From positions 1-7,479 of the forward strand of contig CAZYEX010000162.1 in NCBI GenBank assembly GCA_964646605.1: 7,479 nt of DNA. The letters run 5' to 3'. Position 1 is the first letter of the stretch. Each line of letters opens with the position of its first letter. This DNA comes from SBAX01 sp964646605 (GTDB taxonomy: Bacteria > Planctomycetota > Phycisphaerae > UBA1845). The notes under the pieces were generated by a model. That model had not been told where the DNA came from, searched no databases, and saw nothing but the letters and a program-made list of their open reading frames with translations. Position numbers and translations under genes: made by a program. This document shows positions 7,090 to 7,479 of this stretch, piece after piece.

Positions 7090-7241
7090 GTGCGGCGTTG
7101 ACCGACGTGCTGTCCGCTATTGACCCGCCCCTTGCCGTCCCCGGCCCGCCCGTTGAGGCCCCCGACCCGTCCGGGGAACCCCCCGCAGCGCCCGTAGCGA
7201 TCCCCAGCCGGGCTGTACAGGCCCACGGCCTTCCCGTATAG
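7086..7241 (+). CDS. Possible small proline-rich ORF (51 codons), doubtful
   Basis: From a TTG that overlaps the previous stop codon (TTGA) the frame is open for 51 codons to a TAG at 7239-7241. The peptide would begin LSAALTDVLSAIDPP and is rich in Pro and Ala (motifs PGPP, PDPSGEPP, APVAIP). The stop/start overlap is of the kind used elsewhere in this operon. Against it are the rare start codon, the absence of any recognised family and a C-rich composition that yields Pro codons by chance. Its 3' end overlaps the -10 of the promoter candidate. Confidence 0.2.
   Translation: MSAALTDVLSAIDPPLAVPGPPVEAPDPSGEPPAAPVAIPSRAVQAHGLPV
7121..7190 (+). terminator. Candidate Rho-dependent termination (rut-like) region
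   Basis: Starting about 30 bases after the last operon stop codon, this 70-base stretch has 37 C and 20 G by hand count, a C-over-G bias on the RNA-like strand typical of Rho-loading regions. No intrinsic terminator (stem plus T run) is found between 7090 and 7374; the only local hairpin is CCCCG/CGGGG at about 7161-7177 with a seven-base loop. The proline-rich frame in the same stretch is a competing explanation for the C bias. Confidence 0.3.
7205..7220 (+). promoter_or_regulatory. Overlapping palindromes over the -35 element (possible operator)
   Basis: CAGCC-G-GGCTG (7205-7215) is an 11-base dyad, and CTGTACAG (7213-7220) is a perfect 8-base palindrome containing the -35 candidate. A repressor or activator could bind here, but no regulator is encoded in the window and both repeats are short. 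Confidence 0.25.
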
Positions 7242-7242
7242 T
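7214..7242 (+). promoter_or_regulatory. Sigma-70-type promoter candidate
   Basis: TGTACA (7214-7219, four of six matches to TTGACA) and TATAGT (7237-7242, five of six matches to TATAAT) are separated by exactly 17 bases. Transcription would start near 7249, leaving a leader of about 125 bases before the final gene. This is the best promoter-like pair I see in the gap, and it lies at the boundary between two unrelated transcription units. Confidence 0.5.
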
Positions 7243-7249
7243 CCCCCGC

Positions 7250-7374
7250 ATCACTTGGAGCCGAGTCCCGGCTGGATAGCGGCGGTTTCCGGCGTTTTCG
7301 ATCCGCCGCCGCCGCCACCGTGGCGAGCCACGGAAGGCAGCGGGTCCGGTTCCTCTCGAAAGGAAAGTGCAGCG
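7250..7374 (+). other. Structured 5' leader of the last gene
   Basis: Four inverted repeats follow one another: AGCCG/CGGCT (7259-7273, five-base loop), GCGGCGG/CCGCCGC (7279-7309, 17-base loop), CCGTGG/CCACGG with a CGAG loop (7318-7333, extendable by one pair), and TTCCT/AGGAA (7350-7365, six-base loop). The last would pair with the Shine-Dalgarno sequence. I do not recognise a known riboswitch class, and GC-rich sequence forms such repeats readily. Confidence 0.35.
7361..7367 (+). promoter_or_regulatory. Shine-Dalgarno sequence of the last gene
   Basis: AGGAAAG, with AGGA ten bases before the ATG at 7375, supports that start. It forms the 3' arm of the TTCCT/AGGAA repeat, so its accessibility might be controlled. 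Confidence 0.7.
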
Positions 7375-7479
7375 ATGCCCGGCGACTACATCCCGCGCAG
7401 CGACGCCGAATTCAACGGGTGGCAGGCCAACTTCGTGGTGTACGCCAACACCAACCTCGTGGCGCTGGGACTGGTGGCC
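7375..7479 (+). CDS. Start of a conserved hypothetical protein (3'-partial, 35 codons)
   Basis: The frame opens at an ATG with a good ribosome-binding site and stays open to the window edge. The peptide begins MPGDYIPRSDAEF and continues with WQANFVVYANTN. The pattern 'YIPR.DAEF..W..NFV.YAN.NL..LGL' is one I recall from a family of uncharacterised proteins common in Planctomycetota and other environmental phyla; this is from memory and not from a search. No signal peptide is seen. Its own promoter candidate and 285-base separation argue that it is not part of the upstream operon. Its function is unknown. Confidence 0.75.
   Translation, partial: MPGDYIPRSDAEFNGWQANFVVYANTNLVALGLVA

Noticed and set aside
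7213..7220. CTGTACAG as a LexA (SOS) box.
   Set aside because: The SOS box needs CTGT and ACAG separated by about eight bases; here they are adjacent.
7302..7316. GCC-repeat (CCGCCGCCGCCGCC) as a microsatellite of interest.
   Set aside because: Only about four to five units and expected in GC-rich DNA; noted only as one arm of a leader hairpin.
6932..7318. A 128-codon minus-strand frame across the gene end and intergenic gap.
   Set aside because: Low-complexity Gly/Ser/Ala/Arg translation from C-rich DNA, partly antisense to a real gene, with no ribosome-binding support.

Overview
This is a GC-rich bacterial window. Every gene I can support lies on the plus strand. The layout is an operon-like run of five genes (positions 1-7089), a 285-base non-coding gap with promoter-like and leader-like sequence, and the first 35 codons of an unrelated gene at the right edge. 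The codon choice, the two radical SAM genes and the opening of the last gene (a short-protein family I associate with Planctomycetota and related phyla) suggest a planctomycete-like environmental bacterium. That placement is inference only; no taxonomic marker gene is present.

Positions 1-2275 hold most of the molybdopterin-binding large subunit of a molybdenum hydroxylase of the xanthine dehydrogenase family, closest in motif pattern to the alpha subunit of 4-hydroxybenzoyl-CoA reductase (HcrA-like). It lacks only its extreme N terminus, cut by the window edge. Its stop codon overlaps the start of a HemN/HemW-like radical SAM gene (2272-3621; ATGA). After 39 bases come xdhC (3661-4608) and a MocA-like molybdenum cofactor nucleotidyltransferase (4605-5273; GTGA overlap). 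These are the expected cofactor-maturation partners of a molybdenum hydroxylase. After a 115-base gap containing a 7-bp perfect hairpin comes a second, unrelated radical SAM protein with an N-terminal cobalamin-binding-like domain (5389-7089).

The hydroxylase, XdhC and MocA form a familiar functional unit: XdhC receives the molybdenum cofactor and supports its sulfuration and insertion, and MocA converts it to the cytosine dinucleotide form. The unusual part is the two radical SAM enzymes, one lying between the hydroxylase and its maturation factors and the other downstream. Together they suggest an anaerobic pathway, either ring or side-chain chemistry on an aromatic or CoA-bound substrate, or biosynthesis of a specialised metabolite. 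I cannot name the substrate.

The 7090-7374 gap begins with a C-rich stretch that could be a Rho-loading region or a short proline-rich reading frame. It then has a good sigma-70-type promoter candidate (TGTACA, 17 bases, TATAGT) whose -35 lies in a palindrome, and a roughly 125-base leader with several inverted repeats, the last of which would pair with the Shine-Dalgarno sequence of the final gene. No tRNA, rRNA, CRISPR array, insertion sequence or long repeat was seen.
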